A stretch of DNA of 64,000 nt from Treponema sp. Its GTDB lineage: Bacteria; Spirochaetota; Spirochaetia; Treponematales; Treponemataceae. Of the stretch, positions 17,305-25,797 are shown in pieces. The stretch spans positions 62,001-126,000 of the forward strand of contig JAFSJX010000098.1 in NCBI GenBank assembly GCA_017449285.1, written 5' to 3'. Below the pieces are notes generated by a model. That model did not search any database and had not been told where the DNA came from. It saw nothing but the letters and a program-made list of their open reading frames with translations. Every line of letters starts with the position of its first letter. Position 1 is the first letter of the stretch. The position numbers were made by a program, and so were the translations under genes.

Positions 17305-17310
17305 AAGGAA

Positions 17311-17361
17311 ATCATACCGCAAAACTCTGTCGTTTACAACGCATTGATTTTTTAGTATGCT
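17311..17361. promoter_or_regulatory. Overlapping divergent promoters of aroK and the PrsW-like gene
   Basis: Minus strand: TTGTAA (17334-17339), 17 bp, TATGAT (17311-17316). Plus strand: TTTACA (17333-17338), 17 bp, TATGCT (17356-17361). The two -35 hexamers overlap by five bases. Both -10 boxes end six to seven bases before the start codons. Confidence 0.65.
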
Positions 17362-17368
17362 AAGACAA

Positions 17369-18052
17369 ATGAGTTTGTACGCTTTTTTGGCTTTGTGTTT
17401 TATTCCGCTTGTGTCGGGCTTTGTCGTTCTTATGCTGGTCGTTCCGCACCTGAAAATTCGCTATTGTTTGTGGGCATGCGTACTGAGTATTACCGCTGTT
17501 CTGCCGATTGCGTTTATTCAGTATTTTGTGCTGGGGCTTCCTGTGTTCAACACGAATACGTTTATCTCCCTGCTGATTACAACCATCATTTTTAACGGAC
17601 TGATTGAAGAGACCGTCAAGATGTTCTTCCTTGCGCTGATTCCACAAAAAAAAGTAACCCTCTCCTGTTTTTTGGCATGTTGCTTTTTGTTCGGACTAAC
17701 GCTTGGTAGTTTTGAATCCGTCATTTACTTGGTCAAGCGAATGCAGGAAATCGGTCTGCCAAATGAACTGCCCGATGTGTTTCAATTGATTATTATGCGA
17801 ATGTTTACCGCCGTGTTGATTCACACGTTCTGCGCGGGATTAAGCGGCTTATATTTATGGCTTTTTCGGCACAAGCAGAACAAAATTCTTCCCTTCGTAT
17901 ATGCGGTTCTTCTGCACGGAATCTATAATTTTTTTGCCGCGTTCAGCACTGGTTACCGCTGGTTCAGCCTTGTGACAATCGTATTCGCTATGCTGGAATG
18001 TAGAATTTGGTACAAATATATTAAAAATCCTAAATCGGAAGAATCTGCATAG
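17369..18052 (+). CDS. PrsW-family intramembrane protease-like protein
   Basis: 227 residues from MSLYAFLALCFIPLVSG, with about six to seven membrane helices. Glu-zipper protease motifs are visible in order: EETVK (EExxK), FGLTLGSFES (FxxxE), HTFCAGLSG and HGIYN. PrsW cleaves anti-sigma factors within the membrane; the target here is unknown. A Met four codons earlier (17357) overlaps the -10 box, so 17369 is preferred. It could instead be a CPBP-type relative, but the motif order fits PrsW better. Confidence 0.75.
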   Translation: MSLYAFLALCFIPLVSGFVVLMLVVPHLKIRYCLWACVLSITAVLPIAFIQYFVLGLPVFNTNTFISLLITTIIFNGLIEETVKMFFLALIPQKKVTLSCFLACCFLFGLTLGSFESVIYLVKRMQEIGLPNELPDVFQLIIMRMFTAVLIHTFCAGLSGLYLWLFRHKQNKILPFVYAVLLHGIYNFFAAFSTGYRWFSLVTIVFAMLECRIWYKYIKNPKSEESA

Positions 18053-18080
18053 TTTCCCAATATACAAATGCTCTATTTCG

Positions 18081-18089
18081 TGCTATAAT
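18081..18089 (+). promoter_or_regulatory. Extended -10 promoter of uxaC
   Basis: TGC-TATAAT (TGnTATAAT) at 18081-18089, about 85 bases before the uxaC start. It leaves a leader that holds two inverted repeats. Confidence 0.55.
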
Positions 18090-18098
18090 AAAACCGAT

Positions 18099-18159
18099 AT
18101 TTCGTGCGAAATCGTATTGGAAGTGTCAGTCTTTCGCCGAAATTTCAGACTTTCTGAAA
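18099..18159 (+). promoter_or_regulatory. Two inverted repeats in the uxaC leader, candidate operators
   Basis: ATTTCG-TG-CGAAAT at 18099-18112 and TTTCAGA-CTT-TCTGAAA at 18143-18159, both perfect. They lie between the -10 box and the ribosome binding site (GGAG at about 18165). Operators for a sugar-acid regulator such as a GntR-family protein are plausible but not shown; RNA hairpins are the alternative. Confidence 0.45.
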
Positions 18160-18173
18160 CATATGGAGCATAT

Positions 18174-19583
18174 ATGAAGAAATTTATGGACAAAGATTTC
18201 CTTTTGGAAACAAAAACCGCACAGAAACTGTTTGAAGCCTGTAAAGACGAGCCGTTGTGGGATTACCACTGCCACTTGATTCCTGAGCAGATTGCAGAGA
18301 ACAAAAAGTTTGATTCAATCACGGACATCTGGCTGGGCGGTGACCATTACAAGTGGCGGCAGATGAGAACCTACGGCATCGACGAAAAATTCATCACGGG
18401 CAACGCTGATCCCTACGACAAATTCGTGCGCTGGGCAGAGACAATCGAACACCTGATTGGAAACCCGCTCTATCACTGGACACATCTGGAACTCCAGCGG
18501 TACTTCGGCATCTATGAGCCGCTCACAGTCAAATCTGCGCCCGCAATCTACAAGAAGGCAAACGAAATGCTCAAGAGCGATGAACTGAGCGTAAAGGGCA
18601 TCTTCAAGAATTTCCATGTCTATGCAGTCGGCACGACAGACGACCCCGCAGACACGCTTGAATTCCACAAGGCAATCGCGGCGGGAACAGCACCCATCGG
18701 CAAGATTGAAACAAAAGTCCGCCCGTCATATCGCCCGGACAAGGCAATCAACATCAACCTGCCCACATACAAGGACTACATTGCAAAACTGAGCGAAGTA
18801 AGCGGTATCTCCATCAAGACATCAGATGACGTAATCGCAGCCCTCATCAAACGCCTTGACTTCTTCATCGAAAACGGATGCCGCGCATCAGACCACGCGC
18901 TTGAATATCCGCCGTTTAAAATCGACACCGATGCAAACATCGATGCAGTTGTCACCCGCGCACTCAACGGCGAGACCATCAGCGAAGCCGAAGCCGAAGC
19001 CTACAAGACAAAAGTCCTTCTCGCACTCGGCAAGGCATACAAGCAGAAGAACATCGTCATGCAGTGGCACATGAACGCCATCCGCGACAACAACAAGGCA
19101 ATGTTCAAGAAACTCGGCCCTGACACCGGCTTTGACGGAAGCCACGACAAACCCATGGCAGAAAACCTCGCCGCACTTCTCAACATCATCGAAGAAAACG
19201 GTGGACTCCCCAAGACAATCCTGTACACCCTCAACCCCAAGGACTACTACTCAATCGGCACGATTATGGGCTGTTTCCAGGGTGGCGGCATCAAGGGACG
19301 CGTACAGCTCGGTTCAGGCTGGTGGTTCTGTGACCATCGCGACGGCATGGAGCAGCAGATTAAAGTCCTCGGCAACCTCGGCATGATTCCCGCATTCGTA
19401 GGCATGCTCACCGACAGCCGCAGTTTCCTGTCATACTCACGCCACGAATACTTCCGCCGCATCCTTTGCAACGTGATTGGCGGCTGGGTAGAAAACGGCG
19501 AGTACCCCGACGACATGGAACAACTCACCAAGATGGTCAAAGACATCAGTTTCGGTAATGCACTGAAGTACTTTGGTGAATAA
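18174..19583 (+). CDS. uxaC: Glucuronate isomerase (uronate isomerase)
   Basis: 469 residues, the usual family length, from MKKFMDKDFLL with GGAG five bases upstream. UxaC converts D-glucuronate or D-galacturonate to the keto-acids, the first step in hexuronate breakdown. The amidohydrolase metal motif is in WDYHCHL near residue 30; other conserved stretches are WLGGDHYKWRQMRTYGI, HMNAIRDNN, LGSGWWFCDH and DSRSFLSYSRHEYFRR. No other hexuronate gene is adjacent. The gene ends in a terminator made from two inverted copies of the iterated motif. Confidence 0.96.
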   Translation: MKKFMDKDFLLETKTAQKLFEACKDEPLWDYHCHLIPEQIAENKKFDSITDIWLGGDHYKWRQMRTYGIDEKFITGNADPYDKFVRWAETIEHLIGNPLYHWTHLELQRYFGIYEPLTVKSAPAIYKKANEMLKSDELSVKGIFKNFHVYAVGTTDDPADTLEFHKAIAAGTAPIGKIETKVRPSYRPDKAININLPTYKDYIAKLSEVSGISIKTSDDVIAALIKRLDFFIENGCRASDHALEYPPFKIDTDANIDAVVTRALNGETISEAEAEAYKTKVLLALGKAYKQKNIVMQWHMNAIRDNNKAMFKKLGPDTGFDGSHDKPMAENLAALLNIIEENGGLPKTILYTLNPKDYYSIGTIMGCFQGGGIKGRVQLGSGWWFCDHRDGMEQQIKVLGNLGMIPAFVGMLTDSRSFLSYSRHEYFRRILCNVIGGWVENGEYPDDMEQLTKMVKDISFGNALKYFGE

Positions 19584-19610
19584 GAGATAAACATATTTAC
19601 TCTGTCATCA

Positions 19611-19650
19611 AAAACTACCGTTAGTTAGCAAACTAACGGTAGTTTTTTTT
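19611..19650 (+). terminator. uxaC terminator formed by inverted copies of the iterated motif
   Basis: AAAACTACCGTTAGTT (19611-19626), loop AGCA, AACTAACGGTAGTTTT (19631-19646), then TTTT. The stem is a perfect 16 bp with a T run. Both arms are full copies of the motif. Confidence 0.9.
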
Positions 19651-19827
19651 GTGATAATGCGTACTATATGCTTTCTGCCATTGATGAAGTATGCAAGATG
19701 ATATAATGAACAACCGTTAGTTAGGTGGTTTCGCCGCAAACAAGAAAAATCTTGCTTTCAATCAAAAATGGTAAAAAAGCAAAAAATCTCTCGCCAACCC
19801 GCCTGAATTGATATATAATAGTAAAGT
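19651..19827 (+). promoter_or_regulatory. Intergenic region before the REC-EAL operon
   Basis: A TATAAT at about 19699-19704 is followed by a further motif relative, ACCGTTAGTTAGG (about 19710). A CAAGA-AAAA-TCTTG hairpin lies near 19741. A second TATAAT (19814-19819) ends eight bases before the ATG at 19828, without a clear -35. Which box is used is unknown. Confidence 0.4.
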
Positions 19828-21492
19828 ATGGATGATTTATTTGAACGAACGATTCTTATTGTAGACGACGAAGTTGTAAACCGCGAGATTCTTGGCACCA
19901 TAATTCAGTCCGAGTATAAGGTTATATACGCAGAAAATGGAAAAGAGGCGCTCGATAAAATTCATGCAAACGGCAGGGCAATTTCTTTAGTCCTGCTTGA
20001 TTTGCTCATGCCTGTCATGGACGGAAACGAAGTTCTTAAAACTTTGGGCGAAGAGGGAATCATCAACGACATTCCCGTAATCGTTTTGACTTCTGATAAA
20101 TCAAGCGAAATTGAAAGCCTTAAATTTGGGGCAGCTGATTTTCTTACAAAGCCCTATGACTTTCCAGAAGTAATTCTTGCCCGTGTTCGTCATTCAATCC
20201 AGTTGTTTGAAAATTCAAAAATAATCCACGCGACGGAGTTCGACAAGCTCACGCATCTTTACAGTCCGGAATTCTTCTTTGAATATGCCTCGCAATTTGA
20301 CCAGCGTTTTTCTGATAAGGCGATGGATGCGGTGGCGGTAAACTTTACGCGCTTTCATCTTTTGAACCAACTAAAAGGTCGTGGTTTTGGAAACGAGGTC
20401 TTGGAGAAAATAGCCGACGGAATCCGAAATGCACTTCTTAAAACAGGGGGAATTGCAGGACGAAACGAAGCTGACTCTTTCTATCTTTATGTTCCTCATC
20501 AGGACGATTATAAAATCATTGTTCAGGAAATAAATAATTCTCTTTCTTCCATATTGAAACCTTCCGAAATCAGATTGAGGCTCGGAGTTTTCTCTGACAC
20601 GGAGAGTGCTTTCCCAATGGTTCAGCGTTTTGACCATGCCCTTCAGGCATGCAATTCACTTCGCGCAAATACTTTGGGTTCAAGCGACATCTGCATTTAC
20701 GACGACAAGATGGCAGAAAAAGAAGTTTTTGACGCTCATCTTTTGCAGGATTTTGAAACTGCAATCGAACAAAAGCAGTTCAAAGTCGTCTATCAGCCAA
20801 AGTTCAACATCAAGGGCGAAAAACCTGTTTTGTGCAGTGCCGAAGCCCTCGTAAGATGGGAACACCCGGAGCTTGGTTTCGTGCGCCCGGATTTATTCAT
20901 TCCGCTTTTTGAGGAGAACGGTCTTGTAACAAAACTTGACTGCTATGTTTGGGAAGAGAGCGCAAGGCAAATCCGAAAGTGGAAAGAAGAGCTTGGAAGA
21001 ACGATTCCTGTTTCTGTGAATATTTCCCGCGTTGACATTGCCGCTCCCGACATGACTGATTTCATCACAAAAATCGTAAAGGAAAACGCTCTTACGCCTG
21101 GTGAATATCATCTTGAAATTACTGAATCAGCCTACACTTCTGACTCAAAGCACATCATCGAAGTCGTAAAAAATCTCCGCTCGCTCGGTCACAAGGTTGA
21201 AATGGACGACTTTGGATCGGGTTATTCTTCGCTCAATATGCTCACTTCCATGCCGATTGACGTTCTTAAAATGGACAAGGCTTTTATCAGAAACATTCAG
21301 CCCGGAAACAAAGACATGAAGTTAGTTGAGCTTGTCCTTGACATTGCAAAAAATCTTAATCTCCAGGTCGTTGCGGAAGGCGTTGAAACAGAAGAAGAAT
21401 ACAAAATGCTGAAAGAAGCCGGCTGCGACATAATTCAGGGCTACTATTTTTCTAAGCCGATTCCACCAAATGAATTTTCGAGGTTCGTATGA
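19828..21492 (+). CDS. Response regulator with degenerate GGDEF and intact EAL domain
   Basis: 554 residues. Receiver domain 8-125 with ILIVDDE, the phospho-acceptor in LVLLDLLMPVMDG, and FLTKPYD. A GGDEF-like domain at about 135-300 has GRNEADSF in place of GGDEF, so it is not a cyclase. The EAL phosphodiesterase domain at about 310-550 has EALVRWEHP (Glu339), LEITESAY, DDFGSGYSS, EGVET and QGYYFSKPI, the full set of catalytic residues for breaking down c-di-GMP. The receiver should gate this activity. It heads a four-gene operon, overlapping the HPt gene by ATGA. No Shine-Dalgarno is seen. Confidence 0.92.
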   Translation: MDDLFERTILIVDDEVVNREILGTIIQSEYKVIYAENGKEALDKIHANGRAISLVLLDLLMPVMDGNEVLKTLGEEGIINDIPVIVLTSDKSSEIESLKFGAADFLTKPYDFPEVILARVRHSIQLFENSKIIHATEFDKLTHLYSPEFFFEYASQFDQRFSDKAMDAVAVNFTRFHLLNQLKGRGFGNEVLEKIADGIRNALLKTGGIAGRNEADSFYLYVPHQDDYKIIVQEINNSLSSILKPSEIRLRLGVFSDTESAFPMVQRFDHALQACNSLRANTLGSSDICIYDDKMAEKEVFDAHLLQDFETAIEQKQFKVVYQPKFNIKGEKPVLCSAEALVRWEHPELGFVRPDLFIPLFEENGLVTKLDCYVWEESARQIRKWKEELGRTIPVSVNISRVDIAAPDMTDFITKIVKENALTPGEYHLEITESAYTSDSKHIIEVVKNLRSLGHKVEMDDFGSGYSSLNMLTSMPIDVLKMDKAFIRNIQPGNKDMKLVELVLDIAKNLNLQVVAEGVETEEEYKMLKEAGCDIIQGYYFSKPIPPNEFSRFV

Positions 21493-21824
21493 TTACAATA
21501 GAAGAATTGAAGAACAATGGTGCCGATGTAAATACAGGGCTATCCCGTTGTGTCGGAAAAGAAGATTTGTATCTCAAACTTGTGAACATGGGTCTCGGGG
21601 ATGCAAAATTTGAAGAACTTGGAGTCGCCTTGCAGTCCGGCGATTTACAAAAGGCCTTTGAACTCTGCCACGCGCTCAAAGGCGTCATCGGAAACCTTGC
21701 CCTCACGCCGCTTTTTGATTCTCTCTCGGCTCTGACAGAAAAGTTGCGTGCCAAAGAAGAAGCCGATTACCCTGCCCTGTATGCAGAAATTCTTTCCCTC
21801 CGCTCACAATTTTCGGGCAGCTAG
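21489..21824 (+). CDS. Stand-alone HPt phosphotransfer protein
   Basis: 111 residues. The helical HPt core contains AFELCHALKGVIGNLAL, with the phospho-accepting His61 in HALKG. It would pass phosphate between the receiver of the hybrid kinase downstream and the receiver of the EAL protein upstream. The start overlaps the previous stop (ATGA), so translation is probably coupled. Length and composition are typical of separate HPt proteins. Confidence 0.85.
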   Translation: MITIEELKNNGADVNTGLSRCVGKEDLYLKLVNMGLGDAKFEELGVALQSGDLQKAFELCHALKGVIGNLALTPLFDSLSALTEKLRAKEEADYPALYAEILSLRSQFSGS

Positions 21825-21847
21825 CGGATAACTGACGGATACCTTAC

Positions 21848-24460
21848 ATGAAAAAAGTTCTTACAATATTCACAAACATTCTCTTCGTGCTCTTTACGAT
21901 TTTCTTTGTCTTGCTGTATGTCAGAAAACAGAGCGCGTCAATGCAGTCCTACAACACCGAAAACTTCATGACCATGTCAGTCGGCATGGAACAGGTGACG
22001 ACAAATTACCTTGAGGGTGAGCAGCGTCTCTGCGATTCCTGGGCTGCCTGCATAAACCGCCGAAAAATGAACATGAGCGAAGCGATGTCCTATCTGAATG
22101 TCGCCCAGAGAATCCCGAACAATTCCGCGCACATCATCAGGCTTGATTCTTTAGAAGGATATTCCAACAGACCAAAAATCGACAATCCCGATGAATATGC
22201 CGTTTCATACAAAGAAATAGACATTTTTTCTTCCCTTAACGAACTGCTCGGTCAGCAAAATCAAGTCCGTGTCACCCGCTCCTACACAAATCCCATGAAT
22301 GGCGTCCAGTCCATCGCTTTCTGCAACCTTCTGGAACTCAGGGTGGACGAAACAAACGCCTCAACTGCCGCCGCCAGCGAGACGAGCACAAGCAAAAGCA
22401 GCGACTCCCGGTTTGAAAAGGCCGTGCTGATGAGAATCGTCCCCGTGGAGACGCTTTCGAGCAAATGGGCCTTTCCGTCAGAAAAATACAGCGACGCACA
22501 GATTTCCTTGATCGACTCCGAGGGAAACTACATCATAAAAGGAAAATCCTTCAAAAACTCAAATTTCTTTGAATTCTACAAATCCTACAATCAGATAAAA
22601 AAAGACGATTTTGAGCAGTTGCAGGAAAAAATTCATGAGACGGGCATGCTCACCATGCAAAATTCAAAAGCGCAGAGCTGCCTTATCGCTCATATTCCTG
22701 TAAGCACATCGTATAACTGGACACTCCTCACCTATTCTCCCATGGACGACATCGCCAAAAGCAACATCGACTGGCCTTTGGTAATCGTCGTTTCGATTTG
22801 TCTGCTTCTTCTTTTGATTTTTGACCTTCTGGTAATCATGAGTTTCAACAGAAAACTTGCCGCCGCCGCACAGGACGCGGAATTTGCGAACAGGGCAAAG
22901 ACTGACTTCCTTTCCACGATGTCGCACGACATACGCACCCCGATGAACGCGATTATCGGGCTTACCACGATTGCAGAAAAAAATGTGACTGACTCGCAGT
23001 CCGTTTCAGACAACCTCAGAAAAATCAAACTGGCGAGCAACCACCTGCTTACGCTTATCAACGACATTCTTGACATCTCCAAGGTTGAGCGTGGAAACAT
23101 CAGCCTTTCTCCGGTCACCTTCTCCATCGTTGATTCCGCCGAAAACTTGGTGAACATCTCCCAGCCGATGGTTCGCCAGAAAAACATTGATTTCAGGTTC
23201 AGAAGCAAAAACATCAGGCACGAATATCTTTTTTCAGACCAGCTCCGCATCAATCAGATTTTCATAAACATTCTTTCAAATGCGCTAAAATACACGCCCG
23301 AGGGAAAACAGGTGTATGTGGATTTGACCGAATCCCCAAGCCAAAAGGAAGGCTTTATAAAACTGGAGTACAAGGTTTCTGACACGGGAATCGGAATGTC
23401 ACCAAGTTTTATGAAAGTCATGTACGAGCCTTTTATGCGGCAGACCGACAGCAGGATTAACGCCATTCAGGGAACGGGACTCGGACTTTCAATCACCAAA
23501 AAGCTGGTTGACATTATGGGCGGCACGATTGAATGCGAAAGCGCCGAAGGAGCCGGAACCACCTTTACCGTCACCCTCGATATAGAAATTTCTTCAAAGG
23601 CCGAAAACGAGCAGAAACTTCCTCCGATTGAAGTCCTTGTCATTGACGATGACGAGGTGCTTCTTGAGACTTCGAGCGACACTCTTTCCGCGCTCGGAGC
23701 AAAGTCTGAGATTGCTGGATCGGGCGAGGAAGCCCTTGAAAAACTCCTTTCAAAAAAGGAGGCGGGAAAATCGTACGATGTCATTATCCTTGACTGGAAA
23801 ATGCCCGGCATGAACGGAGTTGAGCTTACCAAAAAAATCCGTGAGATTGCAGGAAACGACATTTCGATTCTTTTGGTTTCTGCCTACGACTGGACACAGA
23901 TTGAAGAGGATGCAAAACTCGCAGGCGTAAACGGATTTATCTCAAAGCCCCTCTTCCGCTCTTCGCTCTTCAAAAAAATCACGGAAGTGCTCGGTCTTGG
24001 CGACGATTCGACCAGCCAGGAAGAAAACAATTCCGATTTGGCAGACATGAAGGTGCTGGTTGCCGAGGACATGGATGTAAACTGGGAAGTCATTTCCACC
24101 CTGCTTGACATGTACGGCATAAAATCCGTGCGCGCAGAAAACGGCAAGATTGCAGTCGACATGCTCAAAAATATCCAGCCCACGGATTACGACGTCGTGT
24201 TTATGGACATTCAGATGCCGGTCATGAACGGACTTGAGGCAACGCGCGAAATTCGGAAACTTGAAAATCCCTATGCCGCAGGAATCCCGATTATCGCAAT
24301 GACGGCCGACGCTTTTTCCGAGAATGTGGCGGAATGTCTTGAAGCCGGCATGAACGGACACATCGCAAAGCCGATTGACATCAACAACGTACTTAAAGAA
24401 CTTAAAAAAATCCGTCAGGCAAACCCTGATTTTACAAAACGAGGTGACTATGAACCGTAA
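21848..24460 (+). CDS. Hybrid sensor histidine kinase with two receiver domains
   Basis: 870 residues. Membrane helices at about 5-25 and 305-330 flank an extracytoplasmic sensor. HisKA at about 350-415 has SHDIRTPMNAIIG (His360). The ATPase shows NILSNALKYTPEGKQ, DTGIGMSP and GTGLGLSITKKLVD. Receiver 1 has VIDDDE and ILDWKMPGMNG (Asp649). Receiver 2 has VAEDMD and FMDIQMPVMNG (Asp787). Phosphate would run His360, receiver, HPt His61, EAL-protein receiver. The stop overlaps the start of the solute-binding lipoprotein gene, which suggests that the lipoprotein delivers the signal to the periplasmic sensor. Confidence 0.93.
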   Translation: MKKVLTIFTNILFVLFTIFFVLLYVRKQSASMQSYNTENFMTMSVGMEQVTTNYLEGEQRLCDSWAACINRRKMNMSEAMSYLNVAQRIPNNSAHIIRLDSLEGYSNRPKIDNPDEYAVSYKEIDIFSSLNELLGQQNQVRVTRSYTNPMNGVQSIAFCNLLELRVDETNASTAAASETSTSKSSDSRFEKAVLMRIVPVETLSSKWAFPSEKYSDAQISLIDSEGNYIIKGKSFKNSNFFEFYKSYNQIKKDDFEQLQEKIHETGMLTMQNSKAQSCLIAHIPVSTSYNWTLLTYSPMDDIAKSNIDWPLVIVVSICLLLLLIFDLLVIMSFNRKLAAAAQDAEFANRAKTDFLSTMSHDIRTPMNAIIGLTTIAEKNVTDSQSVSDNLRKIKLASNHLLTLINDILDISKVERGNISLSPVTFSIVDSAENLVNISQPMVRQKNIDFRFRSKNIRHEYLFSDQLRINQIFINILSNALKYTPEGKQVYVDLTESPSQKEGFIKLEYKVSDTGIGMSPSFMKVMYEPFMRQTDSRINAIQGTGLGLSITKKLVDIMGGTIECESAEGAGTTFTVTLDIEISSKAENEQKLPPIEVLVIDDDEVLLETSSDTLSALGAKSEIAGSGEEALEKLLSKKEAGKSYDVIILDWKMPGMNGVELTKKIREIAGNDISILLVSAYDWTQIEEDAKLAGVNGFISKPLFRSSLFKKITEVLGLGDDSTSQEENNSDLADMKVLVAEDMDVNWEVISTLLDMYGIKSVRAENGKIAVDMLKNIQPTDYDVVFMDIQMPVMNGLEATREIRKLENPYAAGIPIIAMTADAFSENVAECLEAGMNGHIAKPIDINNVLKELKKIRQANPDFTKRGDYEP

Positions 24461-25724
24461 ACTGACCAAAACCGCCCTTACGCTTACCTGTGCCGGCGCA
24501 CTTCTGTCCCTGAGTTCCTGCAAAAAGAACAACGAGGCCGCCTTTGCCCCGCGCTTCGACACCGCAACAAAATGCAAGATTGAGATTGCAGGCCGCTACC
24601 AGAACTTTGAGGCGCTTGAAGCCGAGTTCGACCGCTTCAATGAATTTTATCCGAACGCAGAGCTTTCCTACACCTATCTGGACGACTACAAACATTCGAT
24701 TTCCACTGCCCTTGCCGGTGAGAACGCCCCCGACATTTTCATGACTTTTCCGTGGATGCTCGACAAATCAAACTACAACCCGCTTTTGGACACCGCAGAA
24801 AATCTTGCCGACTCAAAAACCACTGGCTTTGAACTTTCTGCAATAAACCAGAAACTCCTGTATTCAGCCCCCGACGGCTCCGTTCCCATGGTGCCCGTCC
24901 TCTGCGCCGCAAACGGAATGCTCGTAAACGAAGACCTGTTCAAAAAAGAAGGAATCGCCATTCCCACGAACTACGCACAGCTGCTCGAAGCCTGCCGTGC
25001 ATTCAAAGAAGCAGGCTACAAAAGCCCGGTTCTTTCGCATAATTTAGACAATTCAATCATGCCTTCCTTGATTTATCCGTATTTTACAAAAGAAGTCATG
25101 AACGCCCCCGAGGCAATTATAAAGCTGAATAAACTTGAGGCCGAAGCCGGAAAATACATGAGGACAACGCTTGAATGGGTGGAAGAATTCAAAAAACACG
25201 GCTTTATGGATTTGGAAGAATGCAGCGCCATCAAAAACAACTATTCGGCAATAATCATGCGTTTTTTTGAAGGCGACGTTCCGATGATGCTTGCCTCCGC
25301 CGATGTCGTCTCGGGCACTAAAAAACGCGAGGCACTGTCAGAAAATTTTACCAAAAACCCTTTCAAATACAGTTTTTACTCCGTGCCGGTTATGGAAAAA
25401 GGAGGAGCCGTCCTGCAAGTTCCGTCAGTCGAGTTCTCCGTGAACAAAAACAGCAAAAATCTTGCAATGACGAATGAATTCATGCGATTTCTTTTAAGGA
25501 CAGAAGAACTCAACAATCTCGCAAAGATAAAGCGGCTCATAACCTGCTCGACAGTCTATTCCTTTGACGATGTATATGCCCCACTTGAAAACGCCGAACA
25601 CCTTTATCCGCTCGAAATCGGCATCATGGACAACGCCTACAGCCAATTAAGGCTCGCGGCCTATCAGGTGCTTTTGGGAAATCAAACGGTAGATGAAGCA
25701 ATCCAACGCTACGGAACGTATTAG
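24450..25724 (+). CDS. Extracellular solute-binding lipoprotein (ABC type), no permease
   Basis: 424 residues from MNRKLTKTALTLTCAGALLS then LSSC, a lipobox with the lipidated Cys followed by KKNNEAA. GAGGTGACT precedes the ATG. It overlaps the histidine-kinase gene by 11 bases. The fold is a sugar-type binding protein: FDRFNEFYPNAELSYTYL, APDIFMTFPWMLD, MVNEDLF-type GMLVNEDLFKKEGI, and the C-terminal EFMRFLLRTEEL. No permease or ATPase gene is present, so it is more likely a sensory subunit for the kinase than part of an importer. The ligand is unknown. Confidence 0.88.
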   Translation: MNRKLTKTALTLTCAGALLSLSSCKKNNEAAFAPRFDTATKCKIEIAGRYQNFEALEAEFDRFNEFYPNAELSYTYLDDYKHSISTALAGENAPDIFMTFPWMLDKSNYNPLLDTAENLADSKTTGFELSAINQKLLYSAPDGSVPMVPVLCAANGMLVNEDLFKKEGIAIPTNYAQLLEACRAFKEAGYKSPVLSHNLDNSIMPSLIYPYFTKEVMNAPEAIIKLNKLEAEAGKYMRTTLEWVEEFKKHGFMDLEECSAIKNNYSAIIMRFFEGDVPMMLASADVVSGTKKREALSENFTKNPFKYSFYSVPVMEKGGAVLQVPSVEFSVNKNSKNLAMTNEFMRFLLRTEELNNLAKIKRLITCSTVYSFDDVYAPLENAEHLYPLEIGIMDNAYSQLRLAAYQVLLGNQTVDEAIQRYGTY

Positions 25725-25797
25725 CACAGCGCAGGACAACACGGCACAGGTCAGTTTGCCGCTCCCCATAAAGGAAGCGGCTTCCATTGGCTTTAGC

